A stretch of 64,000 bases of DNA from Henriciella sp. AS95 (GCF_038900055.1 NZ_JBBMQM010000001.1:930001-994000), one strand, 5' to 3'; positions 17,789 to 27,854 are shown, numbered from the stretch's first letter. The notes: generated by a model not told the origin, from the sequence alone. Made by a program: numbers and translations.

Positions 17789-18475
17789 CTAGGCGCGGCC
17801 GCTTTTATTGCCGCAGAGTTCATGGAAACCGCCTGCCATGAATGAGGCCATGCGTTTCTTTATGGCTTCGAAGTCATCAGACTTGCACAGCCCGTCAGAC
17901 AGCCGGTCGATGCGGCCTGTACGTCCGAGCGACAGCATCAGCGCGCCGGTGACGAAATGATATCCCCAGAACAGGTCCTCGCGTGAACATCCGGGCAATG
18001 CCTTCTCGAGCAGACCGATCAGGCGCAGAACAACTGGATCGAAGTGAAAATCAAACAGTTCGGCGCCGTAGGGCGTGTTTGATGACTGCGCGCCAAGCAC
18101 GCCATAATTCTTCCAGCCTTCGCCGCCCTGGCTGTAGAGATCGAGGTCGGTGTCCAGAAAGGCGCGAAGCGCTCCTTCGACGGTTGGCTTGCCGCCGCTT
18201 GCTTTGTCGTATTCGTCGAGGGCCTTTATGCGCAGCGAACTGGTAACACCCGCGCGCCTGGCGATGACTGCATCGAACACGCTCTTCTTGTCATCAAAAT
18301 AGTAGTTGAGCAGTGTGTGGTGTACGCCAACCCGCTTGGCGATGTCCTTCAATGTGACGCCATTGAAGCCCGACTGGGCAAACAAGTACTCCGCCTCATC
18401 CAGGATTTGTTCCGTGGTTTCAGCGCGCTGCTCAGCCTTGGTCATCGGGCGGCGTTTGGGTGCTGTTTTTGTCAT
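17789..18475 (-). CDS. TetR-family transcriptional regulator
   Basis: Repressor of 228 aa with a typical N-terminal helix-turn-helix at about residues 22-70 (QILDEAEYLFAQSGFNG, then LKDIAKRVGVHHTLLNYYF), and a variable ligand-binding C-terminal domain. It is transcribed away from the TonB receptor/esterase operon that starts at 18785, across a 309-base gap that contains the 20-bp element at 18687. It is therefore the likely regulator of that operon, and possibly of the MFS gene at 27532 which carries a related element (inference). Confidence 0.92.
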   Translation of the reverse strand: MTKTAPKRRPMTKAEQRAETTEQILDEAEYLFAQSGFNGVTLKDIAKRVGVHHTLLNYYFDDKKSVFDAVIARRAGVTSSLRIKALDEYDKASGGKPTVEGALRAFLDTDLDLYSQGGEGWKNYGVLGAQSSNTPYGAELFDFHFDPVVLRLIGLLEKALPGCSREDLFWGYHFVTGALMLSLGRTGRIDRLSDGLCKSDDFEAIKKRMASFMAGGFHELCGNKSGRA

Positions 18476-18686
18476 CAGGTCAATCAGCCATTTGCTTTAT
18501 TCATTTGTTGGTCAATGGCGAATTGGTCACGGTGTCAACGTTCCCCAAGGTCACACCTGTCATCGATAAGGCCGCCTTCTGCGGGCATCGATGCACGTAT
18601 GGTCCGTTTGGGAAGCGCATATCACTCCGCCAGTTCTTGATCACGCCTCACTTGAGCGAGCCCGTCAAGACACGCTCTGAATAATG

Positions 18687-18706
18687 TTCATTATCGCTTG
18701 AGTGAA
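18687..18706. promoter_or_regulatory. 20-bp TTCA...TGAA element, candidate TetR operator
   Basis: TTCATTATCGCTTGAGTGAA lies just upstream of the -35 box of the receptor operon. It has the same length and the same right arm (GAGTGAA) as the more symmetric element at 27616-27635 in front of the MFS gene. The left arm is only partly symmetric, so binding by the neighbouring TetR protein is a hypothesis. Confidence 0.4.
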
Positions 18707-18711
18707 TTTTA

Positions 18712-18741
18712 TTGACATGTCGTTTTTCCTGGTCTCATATT
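18712..18741 (+). promoter_or_regulatory. Sigma-70-like promoter for receptor/esterase operon
   Basis: TTGACA (18712-18717) matches the -35 consensus fully; CATATT (18736-18741, spacer 18) is a fair -10. Downstream, before the AGGGAGG ribosome site, GCGGG-AAAA-CCCGC (18752-18765) can form a small hairpin in the leader. Confidence 0.55.
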
Positions 18742-18784
18742 CCCGACACAAGCGGGAAAACCCGCGGGACTAAGGGAGGAAACT

Positions 18785-21055
18785 ATGTCCACGCATTTCA
18801 TGGCGTCCGTGTCTGCTATTTCGCTTTTCGCGCTGGCAGCGCCAGCCTTTGCTCAAGAAACGACCCCAGACGCCGGAGCCCCGGCAACGGAAGATGAGGC
18901 GCGCCAGGAGCGTATTTACGTGACGGCGACTCGCCGCGAAGAAAGTTTGCAGGACGTCCCGCTGGCTGTGACGGCCTGGCAGCAGGATGCGCTCAGCGAG
19001 AAGGGCATTGTCAGCTATGATGGCCTGGCCCGCGAAACGCCGGGCATCGTGCTCAACCAGCCCACCGCGAACTTCAACACAATCACCACGCGCGGCATCG
19101 CGACGAATGGCTATGGCGCGAACCTTCAGGCCGCGACCGCCATTTACATCAACGAGCTTCCGATCTCGAGTAATGGCAACTCGACGATCCTGGACCCAAC
19201 GCTCTATGACGTCGAGCGTGTCGAAGTCCTGCGCGGCCCTCAGGGCACATTGTTCGGCGCCAACTCGCTATCAGGTGCGGTTCGCATTCTTACCAAGGCG
19301 CCCAACCCCAACGAATTTGAAGCTTCTGCTCTCGTTGATTTCGGCCTCGTCGATGGTGATGCGCTCCGCCAGCGCTACAATGGCATGGTCAATTTGCCAA
19401 TCGTCGAAGACAAGCTTGCCCTGCGCCTCGTCGGTTTCTATCGCGACGAAGATGGCTGGGTCGACAATCTCGGGACCGGCATTGAGGGCGCAAACTCGCT
19501 CGAATCGGTCGGTGGCCGCGCACACCTCCTCTGGGAGCCGACCAGCAATTTCGATCTTGGCCTGCTGATCATCCACGAAGACAACAAGCCGGCCGACTCC
19601 GGTCTCACCAATCCTGATCGCGGCGAATATATCCGCTTCACCGAGCGGCCGGACCTCTTCCAGTCGAACTTCACCAGCTACAATCTGACCGGCAATTACG
19701 AAATGGACTGGGCGACGCTGACCAGTTCGTCGACCTATTCCAAGATTGACGGCAAGTTCATCGTCGACCTTGCCGGCACCTTCAACCAGGCCATTCCCTT
19801 CGCGCTCGATGCTGTCGGCTATGACGAGAACTTCGTGCAGGAGGCGCGTCTCTCTTCGGCCGATGGCGGCGACTGGGACTGGATCATCGGCGGCTTCTAT
19901 TTCAACAAGCGCCGTGACATCGACTATGACTACCGCTCCTCCATCGACTTCCTGCAGGCCCGCAACCTGACCGGGCTTCCGGACGAGTATTATCAGAGCT
20001 TCAGCGGCTATTTCGACGCGATCGAATCTGCCGTTTTCGGCGAACTCACCTATCGTTTCTCCGACCGGCTGTGGGCGACCGGTGGCTTGCGTTATACGGA
20101 AACAGAGATTCAGTCCCACACCTTGGCTGGCGGCTACAACTCCAACTACCTGGCGGTTGCGCTGGGCGGGTTCTCGAATGTTCAGCTGACGGTGTTTCCT
20201 GTTGCAGCGGCAGACGGCCTCAAGGTCGAGGCCGACAACGTTTCATACAAGGGTAGCCTCTCCTTCAAGCCGATGGAGAACCTGACGACCTACGCATCGA
20301 TCTCCACAGGCTTCCGTTCTCCGGTCGCGAACGCTCGTGCCGGCGCGGTGAGCGTCGTGAATCCGAATGATCTCGTCATTCCGAATGGTGCAGAGTCCGA
20401 CAAGCTCGTTAACTACGAAGTCGGCGCCAAGGGTGTCTTCTTCAACAACAAGCTGACGTCGAACCTTGCCGCCTATTACATCATCTGGGATGACATCCAG
20501 GTGCAGGCCAACCGACTTTCTGACCAGGTCCAGTTTGCGACGAATATCGGTCAGGCGGTCAGCCAGGGCCTCGAGTTCGAAGTGGGTTACTATCCGGGCG
20601 GCGGGTTTACCCTGTTCCTGAACGGATCGTTGAACGATACCGAAATCACGGAACTGACCCCGGAAGAGGCCGCGATCTCGGGCGCTGAACTTGGCCTGCA
20701 GCTTGCCATGCCGAACTTCCAAGGCTCAGCAACGGCGCGGTACGACTTCAATCTCGGCCAGATGGATGCTTTCGTGGCTGGCACGGCTTCCTATGTTGGC
20801 GACTTCCCGGCCATGCTTCCGAATGTCCCCGGACAACCGGGCGTTCCAGCACCGACCTTCGATTACACGGATGCCTACACGGTCGTAAACCTGCAGGCGG
20901 GCCTGTCGAAGGATAACTGGAAACTGGCGGGATATGTCGAGAACCTCTTCGACGACAACTCCATCACTTACGTCCACCCCGAATCCTTCCTTGACGGGCG
21001 CTATGCTCGCCAAAGGCCGCAGACCTTTGGTGTCCGCGTGAGCGTTGAATACTGA
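18785..21055 (+). CDS. TonB-dependent outer-membrane receptor
   Basis: Receptor of 756 aa. Signal peptide to residue 23 (LAAPAFA, then QETTPD). A TonB-box-like segment precedes ERIYVTATRREESLQDVPLA; the plug has VEVLRGPQGTLFGANSLSGAVRI; the barrel ends FGVRVSVEY. This is the sphingomonad/caulobacter-type receptor class that imports diverse organics rather than siderophores specifically. Strong AGGGAGG site. First gene of an operon with two secreted carboxylesterases and an acyl-CoA synthetase, so its cargo is probably an ester. Confidence 0.92.
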   Translation: MSTHFMASVSAISLFALAAPAFAQETTPDAGAPATEDEARQERIYVTATRREESLQDVPLAVTAWQQDALSEKGIVSYDGLARETPGIVLNQPTANFNTITTRGIATNGYGANLQAATAIYINELPISSNGNSTILDPTLYDVERVEVLRGPQGTLFGANSLSGAVRILTKAPNPNEFEASALVDFGLVDGDALRQRYNGMVNLPIVEDKLALRLVGFYRDEDGWVDNLGTGIEGANSLESVGGRAHLLWEPTSNFDLGLLIIHEDNKPADSGLTNPDRGEYIRFTERPDLFQSNFTSYNLTGNYEMDWATLTSSSTYSKIDGKFIVDLAGTFNQAIPFALDAVGYDENFVQEARLSSADGGDWDWIIGGFYFNKRRDIDYDYRSSIDFLQARNLTGLPDEYYQSFSGYFDAIESAVFGELTYRFSDRLWATGGLRYTETEIQSHTLAGGYNSNYLAVALGGFSNVQLTVFPVAAADGLKVEADNVSYKGSLSFKPMENLTTYASISTGFRSPVANARAGAVSVVNPNDLVIPNGAESDKLVNYEVGAKGVFFNNKLTSNLAAYYIIWDDIQVQANRLSDQVQFATNIGQAVSQGLEFEVGYYPGGGFTLFLNGSLNDTEITELTPEEAAISGAELGLQLAMPNFQGSATARYDFNLGQMDAFVAGTASYVGDFPAMLPNVPGQPGVPAPTFDYTDAYTVVNLQAGLSKDNWKLAGYVENLFDDNSITYVHPESFLDGRYARQRPQTFGVRVSVEY

Positions 21056-21069
21056 TCGGGAGCAAGACT

Positions 21070-22788
21070 GTGCTGAATGTTGGAAGAATGCTGGACGGTG
21101 GCAGAACGCCCCCCGGCATCGGCAAGGTAATCGCCTGGTCGATCCTTGCATCGGCAGTGCTCTGGCAGGCCGGTTGTGCGGCGCGTGATGGATTGCAGGC
21201 GAGCGTTGGTACGCTTGAGCCCGCGGCCATTACGAATGCGCCGGTCGGCTCACTGCAGGGTGAGGCTGAGGATGGGGTCTCGATCTATCGTGGTATCCCG
21301 TTCGCGCTCGCCCCTGTCGGCGAGCGACGCTGGGCCCCGCCGGAAGCCTTTCCGGACTGGGAAGGGGTTCGCCAGGCGACAGAATTCGGCGCGGCGTGTC
21401 CGCAGCCCGGCGCCCGCCCGGGCAGCATCTATTATGAGCGGCTCGATGAGGTGAACGAGGACTGTCTCAGTCTCAATGTCTGGGTGCCGGACGGCGCAGA
21501 AGACGCGCCCGTCTTCGTCTGGGTCCATGGCGGCTCGCTCGTCACCGGCGCCGGCAGTCAGGCGATGTATGACGGCGCCGCACTTGCCCGCGAAACGGGC
21601 CTCATCGTCGTTACCATCAATTACCGGCTTGGCGTCCTCGGCTACCTTGCTCATCCCGAGCTCAGCGCCGAGTCGCCGCAGAATATTTCCGGTAATTATG
21701 GCCTGAAAGACCAGGCGGCGGCCCTGAAATGGGTGAAGCGCAATATTGAAGCTTTCGGCGGAAATCCGGACAATGTCACTGTGGCAGGCGAGTCGGCCGG
21801 CGCGCTCAGCGTGGTCCTGCTCATGGTCTCGCCTGAAGCGCGGGGCCTGTTCGACAAGGCGGTTGCCGAGAGCGCCTATATGGTCTCGATGGCGCCTCTG
21901 AGGGGTACAGCGAATGGCCACCCGTCAGCTGAAGAAGCGGGCGTCGCTTTCCAGGAAAAGGCTAAAGCGGCCTCGCTCGCTGAGCTGCGTGAGATGGACG
22001 CCGACAAGCTGGTCTCGATTGCCGGGCGCAACGCTTTCGTCCCGTTCGGCGTCATCGACGGCGTCTGGCTGAAAGACCAGATGCCGGCAACCTTTGACAA
22101 GGGCGAGCAGGCGCAGGTGCCGGTCCTTGCCGGGTTTAATGAGGGTGAGATCCGCTCCCTGCGTTTCCTCTTGCCCCCCGTGCCGGGCAGCGACGCGTAT
22201 GAAGCCGCGATCCGCTCAAGCCATGGCGACCTCGCAGACCGCTTCCTTGAGACCTATCCGGCCGACAATCCCGAAGCCAGCATGCTCGCGACAACGCGTG
22301 ACGCCATGTATGGCTGGACGGCAGAACGGCTCGCCGCCTCGCAAACTGCCGCTGGCCAGCCTTCCTATTTCTACTTTTTCGACCATACGTATCCGGCCGC
22401 CGACAAGCTTGGCCTTCGGGCCTTTCACGCGATGGAAATCCCTTACGTGTTCGGCACGCTTTTCGACATTGCCGAGCCTTGGCCGCAGGCCCCGCGCAAG
22501 CAAGCTGAACGCGATCTGATGAAAGCGATGATGCAGTATTGGGCGAGTTTCGCGCGGACGGGCGTCCCATCGGCTGAAGGCACGGCGGACTGGCCGGCCT
22601 ATGGTGAGAACGCCACCGGCATGGTGTTCTCCGAAACACCCAAGGCCTGGCCGGGTCTTGCCCGCGCCCGGTTTGAGCTTCACGAAGCAATCGTCTGCCG
22701 GAGGCGTGCCGAAGGCAGCCTTCAGTGGAATTGGAATGTCGGCATCATCTCGCCGCCCCTGCCGCCGGAGGTGCCCGCGTGCAACTGA
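21070..22788 (+). CDS. Type-B carboxylesterase, predicted lipoprotein
   Basis: Ester hydrolase of the COesterase family, 572 aa. N-terminal hydrophobic segment with lipobox-like LWQAGC suggests a lipoprotein in the periplasm or outer membrane. Catalytic serine 242 lies in GESAG; the histidine is about 453 in FHAMEIPYVFGT; the EDCLSLNVWVP and HGGSLVTGAG blocks are classic. GTG start at 21070 with GGGAG seven bases upstream. Lies 14 bases after the receptor gene and overlaps the next gene by ten bases. The substrate is unknown; bulky natural-product esters are plausible. Confidence 0.9.
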   Translation: MLNVGRMLDGGRTPPGIGKVIAWSILASAVLWQAGCAARDGLQASVGTLEPAAITNAPVGSLQGEAEDGVSIYRGIPFALAPVGERRWAPPEAFPDWEGVRQATEFGAACPQPGARPGSIYYERLDEVNEDCLSLNVWVPDGAEDAPVFVWVHGGSLVTGAGSQAMYDGAALARETGLIVVTINYRLGVLGYLAHPELSAESPQNISGNYGLKDQAAALKWVKRNIEAFGGNPDNVTVAGESAGALSVVLLMVSPEARGLFDKAVAESAYMVSMAPLRGTANGHPSAEEAGVAFQEKAKAASLAELREMDADKLVSIAGRNAFVPFGVIDGVWLKDQMPATFDKGEQAQVPVLAGFNEGEIRSLRFLLPPVPGSDAYEAAIRSSHGDLADRFLETYPADNPEASMLATTRDAMYGWTAERLAASQTAAGQPSYFYFFDHTYPAADKLGLRAFHAMEIPYVFGTLFDIAEPWPQAPRKQAERDLMKAMMQYWASFARTGVPSAEGTADWPAYGENATGMVFSETPKAWPGLARARFELHEAIVCRRRAEGSLQWNWNVGIISPPLPPEVPACN

Positions 22789-24371
22789 ATGACGGCGCCA
22801 TGCAGGACTATGCGCTGACGCTCGATCGCATGATCGACCACGCAGCCAAATGGCATCCCGAGAAGGATGTGGTGACACGCCGCCTCGACGGCAGCCTTGC
22901 CCGCATCGGCTATGCCGACCTCCGGGTGCGCGCGCTCAAGGTCTCCGCCGTGCTCCAGAGCCTTGGCATGAACAAGGGCGACCGAGTCGCGACGCTCGCC
23001 TGGAACAGCCAGGCCCATATGGAATGCTGGTACGGCATCATGGGTCTCGGCGCAGTTTGCCACACACTCAATCCGCGCCTGACGTCCGAACAACTCGCAT
23101 GGATGATCGGCCAGTCGGAGGCCCGCATCCTGATCGTTAGCGGCGATCTCCAGCCGCTAGCCGCCGAGATCGTGGAAAAGGCCGGATCTATCGATCACGT
23201 GCTCGTCATCGATCCAGTTGGTCCGGACTGCTGCGCGGATGTCGACCTGCCACAGGCACGGGACCTTGAAGCCTTGCTCTCCAAGGCGAGTTCCGACGGC
23301 GTTGTCTGGGGCGAGTTTCCGGAGACAACGCCGTGCGGCCTCTGCTTCACATCGGGCACGACGGGCCGCCCTAAAGGCGTGACGTATACGCATCGCGGCA
23401 GCTATCTGCACACGCTTCGCCAACTCCAGGCTGATGTCAGCGGCCTTAACTCTCACGATGTTGTGTTGCCCGTCGTGCCCATGTTCCACGCCAATGCCTG
23501 GGGCTTGCCTTATTCGGCCCCTGCGACCGGCGCACGGCTGGTCTTTAGTGGCCGTCAGGCCGATGGCGAAACGCTTGCGAACCTTATCATCAGCGAAGGC
23601 GTCACCGTTGCGGTCGGTGTGCCGACGCTATGGCTCGACGTTTTCGACCATATCGATGCGAACGGGCTGGACGTGCCGAGCCTGAAACGCATCATGGTTG
23701 GCGGCGCGCCGATGAATGCAGCCCTGATGCGCCGGATCGAGGCGCGCGGCATCGCCGTACAGACGACATGGGGAATGACGGAACTCTCACCGCTCGGCAC
23801 GGCGGCGCCGCCTGGAGATGCGCGCTCGCCCGACACCGCCGGCCGCCCTGCGCTCGGCATCGATCTGATGCTCACCGATATTGAGGGAACGCCGCTCGCT
23901 GATCAGCGTGGAAAAGAGGGCCATCTCTGGGTGCGCGGCCCCTCCGTCGTTGAGCGCTATTTCGGACAGGCGGAAGCTGCCACGCTCAATGGATGGTTTC
24001 CAACGGGTGACCTCGCTCAGATCACTGAAGACGGACAGCTTTTCATCACAGGTCGTGCCAAGGATTTGATCAAGTCCGGCGGCGAATGGATCAATCCGGC
24101 GGAGATCGAGGCGCTCGTATCCAGCCTGCCGGAAGTCGCTTTCGCGGCTGTGGTCGGGCGCGAGCATGAGAAATGGGGTGAGCGTCCTGTCTTGCTCGTC
24201 CAGTTTCGCGATGGTGAGAGCCTCGAAGACGATAATCTGATTGAAGCGTTGAAAGACCGTGTGCCATCCTGGTGGCTGCCGGATGCGGTGATCCGTGTGC
24301 CGGCGATGCCGCTCGCCGGAACCGGAAAGATCGACAAGATCCGCCTCAGGAGCCTTTATGGCTCAGCCTGA
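22779..24371 (+). CDS. Acyl-CoA synthetase (AMP-forming, fatty-acid/aryl type)
   Basis: ANL-superfamily ligase of 530 aa that activates a carboxylic acid to its CoA thioester. The AMP-binding loop LCFTSGTTGRPKGVTYTHRG, the TTWGMTE block, the FPTGDLAQITEDG block and the hinge/lysine region GRAKDLIKSGGEW are all present; the C-terminal catalytic Lys is in LAGTGKIDKIRL. GTG 22779 is chosen because GGAGGT lies six bases upstream; this overlaps the esterase gene by ten bases. No signal peptide. It probably activates the acid released by the flanking esterases after uptake. Confidence 0.92.
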   Translation: MQLNDGAMQDYALTLDRMIDHAAKWHPEKDVVTRRLDGSLARIGYADLRVRALKVSAVLQSLGMNKGDRVATLAWNSQAHMECWYGIMGLGAVCHTLNPRLTSEQLAWMIGQSEARILIVSGDLQPLAAEIVEKAGSIDHVLVIDPVGPDCCADVDLPQARDLEALLSKASSDGVVWGEFPETTPCGLCFTSGTTGRPKGVTYTHRGSYLHTLRQLQADVSGLNSHDVVLPVVPMFHANAWGLPYSAPATGARLVFSGRQADGETLANLIISEGVTVAVGVPTLWLDVFDHIDANGLDVPSLKRIMVGGAPMNAALMRRIEARGIAVQTTWGMTELSPLGTAAPPGDARSPDTAGRPALGIDLMLTDIEGTPLADQRGKEGHLWVRGPSVVERYFGQAEAATLNGWFPTGDLAQITEDGQLFITGRAKDLIKSGGEWINPAEIEALVSSLPEVAFAAVVGREHEKWGERPVLLVQFRDGESLEDDNLIEALKDRVPSWWLPDAVIRVPAMPLAGTGKIDKIRLRSLYGSA

Positions 24372-24389
24372 AGCGGCAGGAGCTGACAC

Positions 24390-26057
24390 ATGAAACGACT
24401 GAAACCTGCCCTGATATCTACGGGCCTCGCCGCACTTGCCCTGTCGGGATGCTCGAACGGTGAGACAGATTCCTCCCAGGCGGCGCTGGCAGAGGACTCC
24501 GCTTCGGCGGGCCCTGTTGTCAGCGTCGCGCAGGGAGACGTCAAAGGTCTCAGCGAGGATGGCATCAACGTGTTTCGGGGCATACCGTACGCTGCGCCTC
24601 CGGTCGCAGACCTGCGCTGGGCGCCGCCAACCGCTCCCGCCAGCTGGGAAGGCATTCGCGATGCAAGCGCCTTCGGCCCGAGCTGCGTCCAGCCTCCCGT
24701 GCCGCCGACGAGTGTCTATAACGATCCGCCTGAAAGCGCGTCGGAGGATTGCCTGTCCCTGAATGTCTGGTCCCCGGCAGATGCAGAAGATGCGCCCGTG
24801 ATCGTCTGGATCCATGGCGGGTCACTACGCATCGGCGGGGCAGCGCAGCCTGTCTATGACGGCACGGCCTATGCTGAGCGCGGTGTGGTGTTCGTCTCGA
24901 TCAACTACCGGCTCGGTGTGCTTGGCTGGCTCGCGCATCCGGAGCTTATGGCCGAGAGCGAACACGGCCTGTCTGGCAATTATGGCCTGATGGACCAGGT
25001 TGCCGCGCTGGAATGGGTGCGCGGCAATATTGAAGCCTTTGGCGGAGACCCGTCCAACGTGACGGTCATGGGTGAGTCCGCGGGCGCGCTCAGCGTGAGC
25101 TACCTATTGACGAGTCCGCCCGCCGAGGGGCTTTTAGACAAGGCGATCATCGAATCGACCAATACGCGGAATTTCGCTGAGCTCGGACAGGCGGCATACG
25201 ACCTTCCGGCAGCGGAAACAGAGGGCGCCGACCTGTTCGATAAACTCAAGATCGACACGCTGGAGGCTGCGCGCGCGCTCGATGCTCAGTCTCTTATCAA
25301 TCGCACAACGCTGGCAGGTTACGCGCCCGCCGGAACGGTCGACGGCAAATATATACCGCGCCAGCTCAATGAAGCCTTTGATGATGGCGAATTCGCGCAG
25401 GTGCCCGTGCTTGCCGGCTTCAATAGCGGCGAGGCGCGCACCTACCGCATGCTTCTGCCCAAAAAGCCGGAGTCGCCTGAAGGTTATGAGGCGGCGATCC
25501 GCGCTCGCTACGGAGAAGATGCCGATGCCTTCCTCGACCTCTATCCCGCCGACGACATGGTCGAATCCATGCTGGCGGTGAACCGGGACAATGTCTTCGG
25601 CTGGTCCACAGAGCGCATCGTCCGCAGCGCCAGCGAAGCAGGCGAGCCGGCCTATCTCTATGTTTTCGACTACTGCTACCCAGCCATGGCAGAGCGCGAC
25701 CTCTGTGCCTTCCATGCGAGTGAAGTGCCCTTCGTCTTCGGGACGGTCGGGGATCTCGACTCCTATCCGGAGCAATGGCCGAAGCCGCCCGTCGAGGAAG
25801 CTGAAGCGCTGTCGTCCGTCCTGGTGGACTATTGGGCTTCCTTCGCCGCGACAGGCCAGCCGCAAAGCGCTGATGGGCCGGACTGGGCGCCTTATAGCGA
25901 GGGCGAGGCCTATCTCCATATCGGGGATGAGCCCGAACTGCGACAGGACGCCTATCCCGGCATGTTCGAATTCCATGAAGCGCTCTACCAGCAGCGGAAA
26001 GCGGCAGGCGAAGGCTGGTTCATGCGTGTCGGGCTTGGAGCAGAGCCGCTCGAATAG
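24390..26057 (+). CDS. Type-B carboxylesterase, lipoprotein
   Basis: Second COesterase of this operon, 555 aa, with a clear lipobox (LALSGC, lipid anchor near residue 21). Catalytic Ser230 in GESAG and His442 in FHASEVPFVFGT; EDCLSLNVWSP and HGGSLRIGG are intact. It is closely similar in layout to the esterase at 21070, suggesting duplication with divergence of the substrate pocket. Eighteen bases follow the synthetase gene; last gene of the operon, converging with an MFS gene. Confidence 0.92.
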   Translation: MKRLKPALISTGLAALALSGCSNGETDSSQAALAEDSASAGPVVSVAQGDVKGLSEDGINVFRGIPYAAPPVADLRWAPPTAPASWEGIRDASAFGPSCVQPPVPPTSVYNDPPESASEDCLSLNVWSPADAEDAPVIVWIHGGSLRIGGAAQPVYDGTAYAERGVVFVSINYRLGVLGWLAHPELMAESEHGLSGNYGLMDQVAALEWVRGNIEAFGGDPSNVTVMGESAGALSVSYLLTSPPAEGLLDKAIIESTNTRNFAELGQAAYDLPAAETEGADLFDKLKIDTLEAARALDAQSLINRTTLAGYAPAGTVDGKYIPRQLNEAFDDGEFAQVPVLAGFNSGEARTYRMLLPKKPESPEGYEAAIRARYGEDADAFLDLYPADDMVESMLAVNRDNVFGWSTERIVRSASEAGEPAYLYVFDYCYPAMAERDLCAFHASEVPFVFGTVGDLDSYPEQWPKPPVEEAEALSSVLVDYWASFAATGQPQSADGPDWAPYSEGEAYLHIGDEPELRQDAYPGMFEFHEALYQQRKAAGEGWFMRVGLGAEPLE

Positions 26058-26188
26058 CTTTTTCTGAAGCGTTGAGGCTGGGCGCGACCGCATGTCTCCG
26101 GTGGGCTAATACGCTTTGCCAAGCTTCACATGGCTTTGCAGATCAGTCCGACAATTCTGCCTTGAAGCTGACCTGCGTGCCGAGATCG

Positions 26189-27532
26189 TCAGGATTGTCG
26201 GCGCGCGATATCTTCGCGGACCTTGTTCGCTGCGAGAACGTAGTGAATCACGGACCAGATTGCGGCGATTGTCCCACAGATCAGCATTGCTGTGCCCAGA
26301 GGAGCCGTCACCGCGTTCTGCGTGAACATATCGCTGAGGAAGCCGACGAGCACGGGGCCAATACCCAGACCGATCAGATTGAGAACAAAGAATAGCACCG
26401 CAGAGGTCAGCGCGCGCATCCGGACATTGACGAGTGTGTGCGATACCGCAAGCACGGCGCCGAGATAGGCGGCTGACAGGAAATGAAATGGCGCGGTCAT
26501 GATGAGCGCGAAATTGGCCGATCCGGACAGGAAGATTGCCAGTTGTACCGGGACCAGCAAAGAGGTCAGAATTGCCGGGACCCAGAGATACCAACGTACA
26601 TCCTTTGCTCCGAACCGGTCCGCGAGCCAGCCCCCGCAGAATGAGCCGAGACCGCCGCCGAATCCGGTGGTCAGTGCCATCCATGCGCCAATTGTTCCGA
26701 GGTCCATTTCATATGTTCGTAGAAAATAAGAAGGGAGCCAGTTGCCTATGCCGTAGATGATGAAGGCTTGGAGGCTGGCGGCAAGCGCGATGTGCCGGAA
26801 AGAAATTCGCGTCCAGAGAAGACTCGCAACGTCCTTGATGGGCGGCGCTGGTTCGGTGGCCTTTTGGTCACCTTCGGACCAACCACGGATGGGTTCGCGA
26901 ACGGTCAGCAGCACGAGCAGGGCAAGTGCAATACCTGGAATACCGACTACGAAAAAGGCTAGGCGCCAGCTGAAGGCGTCGGCGAGAAATCCGCCGAGTG
27001 CGAAGCCGATCAAGATGCCGATATAGATGCCGATGGAATATACGGAGAGCGCCAATGCCCGGTTCTTCGGCTTGAAGATGTCGGAGATCATCGAGTGGGC
27101 AGGAGGACTGCCGCCAGCCTCGCCAACCCCGACGCCAACGCGGGCGAGCAGGAGATGGGCGTAGTTCGCGGCCAGCCCGCACATGGCGGTCATCACGCTC
27201 CATATCGTCAAGGCGATCGCGATGATGGTGCGCCGGTTTCCTTTGTCAGCCCAGCGGGCAATCGGAATTCCGCAAATGACGTAGAACAGCGCGAACGCAA
27301 AGCCCGTCAGCAGGCCAAGTTGCGTGTCAGAAAGACTGAGCTCATCCTTTATTGGCTCCTGCAGGATGACGAGCAGCTGTCGATCAACAAAGTTGAAGAC
27401 ATAAACGACCGTCAGGACCGCCAGAACGTAAAACCGGTAAAGGGGCTTTGAGTAAGGCGTCTGAGGCGCGGTAGTGCCGTCGCCAGACGATGTCTCATTG
27501 GCAGCTTTGGCGCCAGGTGCGTCGATGCTCAT
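26189..27532 (-). CDS. MFS transporter, Spinster-like
   Basis: Inner-membrane secondary transporter of 447 aa with twelve predicted helices. Family motifs: DRQLLVILQEPIKDELSLSDTQLGLLTG near the N-terminus and GFALFYVICGIPIARWADKGNRR as motif A. Spinster-type MFS proteins are common beside esterase/TonB catabolic loci and probably import small organic acids or hydrolysis products. Start has GGGAGG. The promoter contains the best copy of the TTCA...TGAA element, tying it to the TetR-side operon (inference). Confidence 0.9.
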   Translation of the reverse strand: MSIDAPGAKAANETSSGDGTTAPQTPYSKPLYRFYVLAVLTVVYVFNFVDRQLLVILQEPIKDELSLSDTQLGLLTGFAFALFYVICGIPIARWADKGNRRTIIAIALTIWSVMTAMCGLAANYAHLLLARVGVGVGEAGGSPPAHSMISDIFKPKNRALALSVYSIGIYIGILIGFALGGFLADAFSWRLAFFVVGIPGIALALLVLLTVREPIRGWSEGDQKATEPAPPIKDVASLLWTRISFRHIALAASLQAFIIYGIGNWLPSYFLRTYEMDLGTIGAWMALTTGFGGGLGSFCGGWLADRFGAKDVRWYLWVPAILTSLLVPVQLAIFLSGSANFALIMTAPFHFLSAAYLGAVLAVSHTLVNVRMRALTSAVLFFVLNLIGLGIGPVLVGFLSDMFTQNAVTAPLGTAMLICGTIAAIWSVIHYVLAANKVREDIARRQS

Positions 27533-27611
27533 ATTTCCTCCCGCGGGACAATTAACCCCGTCATTGCGTCCTTTCGGAGGTCTCTCCGGGACGCTTGTCG
27601 TTATGACTCAA

Positions 27612-27640
27612 GATATTCACTCAAAAGAGAGTGAAGTCAA
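27612..27640 (-). promoter_or_regulatory. MFS promoter with embedded 20-bp palindrome (TetR-type operator candidate)
   Basis: On the minus strand TTGACT (27635-27640) serves as -35 and AATATC, 17 bases further, as a weak -10. Between them lies the inverted repeat TTCACTC (27616-27622), six bases, GAGTGAA (27629-27635), that is 20 bp in total. A repressor there would block polymerase. The same 20-bp framework recurs at 18687-18706. Confidence 0.5.
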
Positions 27641-27854
27641 CATCGGTTCTTTTCCAGCGCCGCTCATGCCTGTGAGGGCAATCTCCACGCGCAAAGAGCC
27701 GCCGAAATATGGAGATGCTCTATTCCGTCGATCGTCTCATCGAATTCGATCGATGTTGAAGATCAGCGCGACCCCCTCGGGCCATCCGGTGGGCTTTCGG
27801 TGTATTTATTGGTGCGCATGAATATTGCCGACATTTTTGTGATAGGCGCATAGC

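Noticed and set aside
19271-20119. 282-codon minus-strand open frame
   Set aside because: Antisense to the TonB receptor; no start signal or domain.
25134-26093. 319-codon minus-strand open frame
   Set aside because: Antisense to the carboxylesterase at 24390 whose catalytic motifs are intact; no family resemblance.
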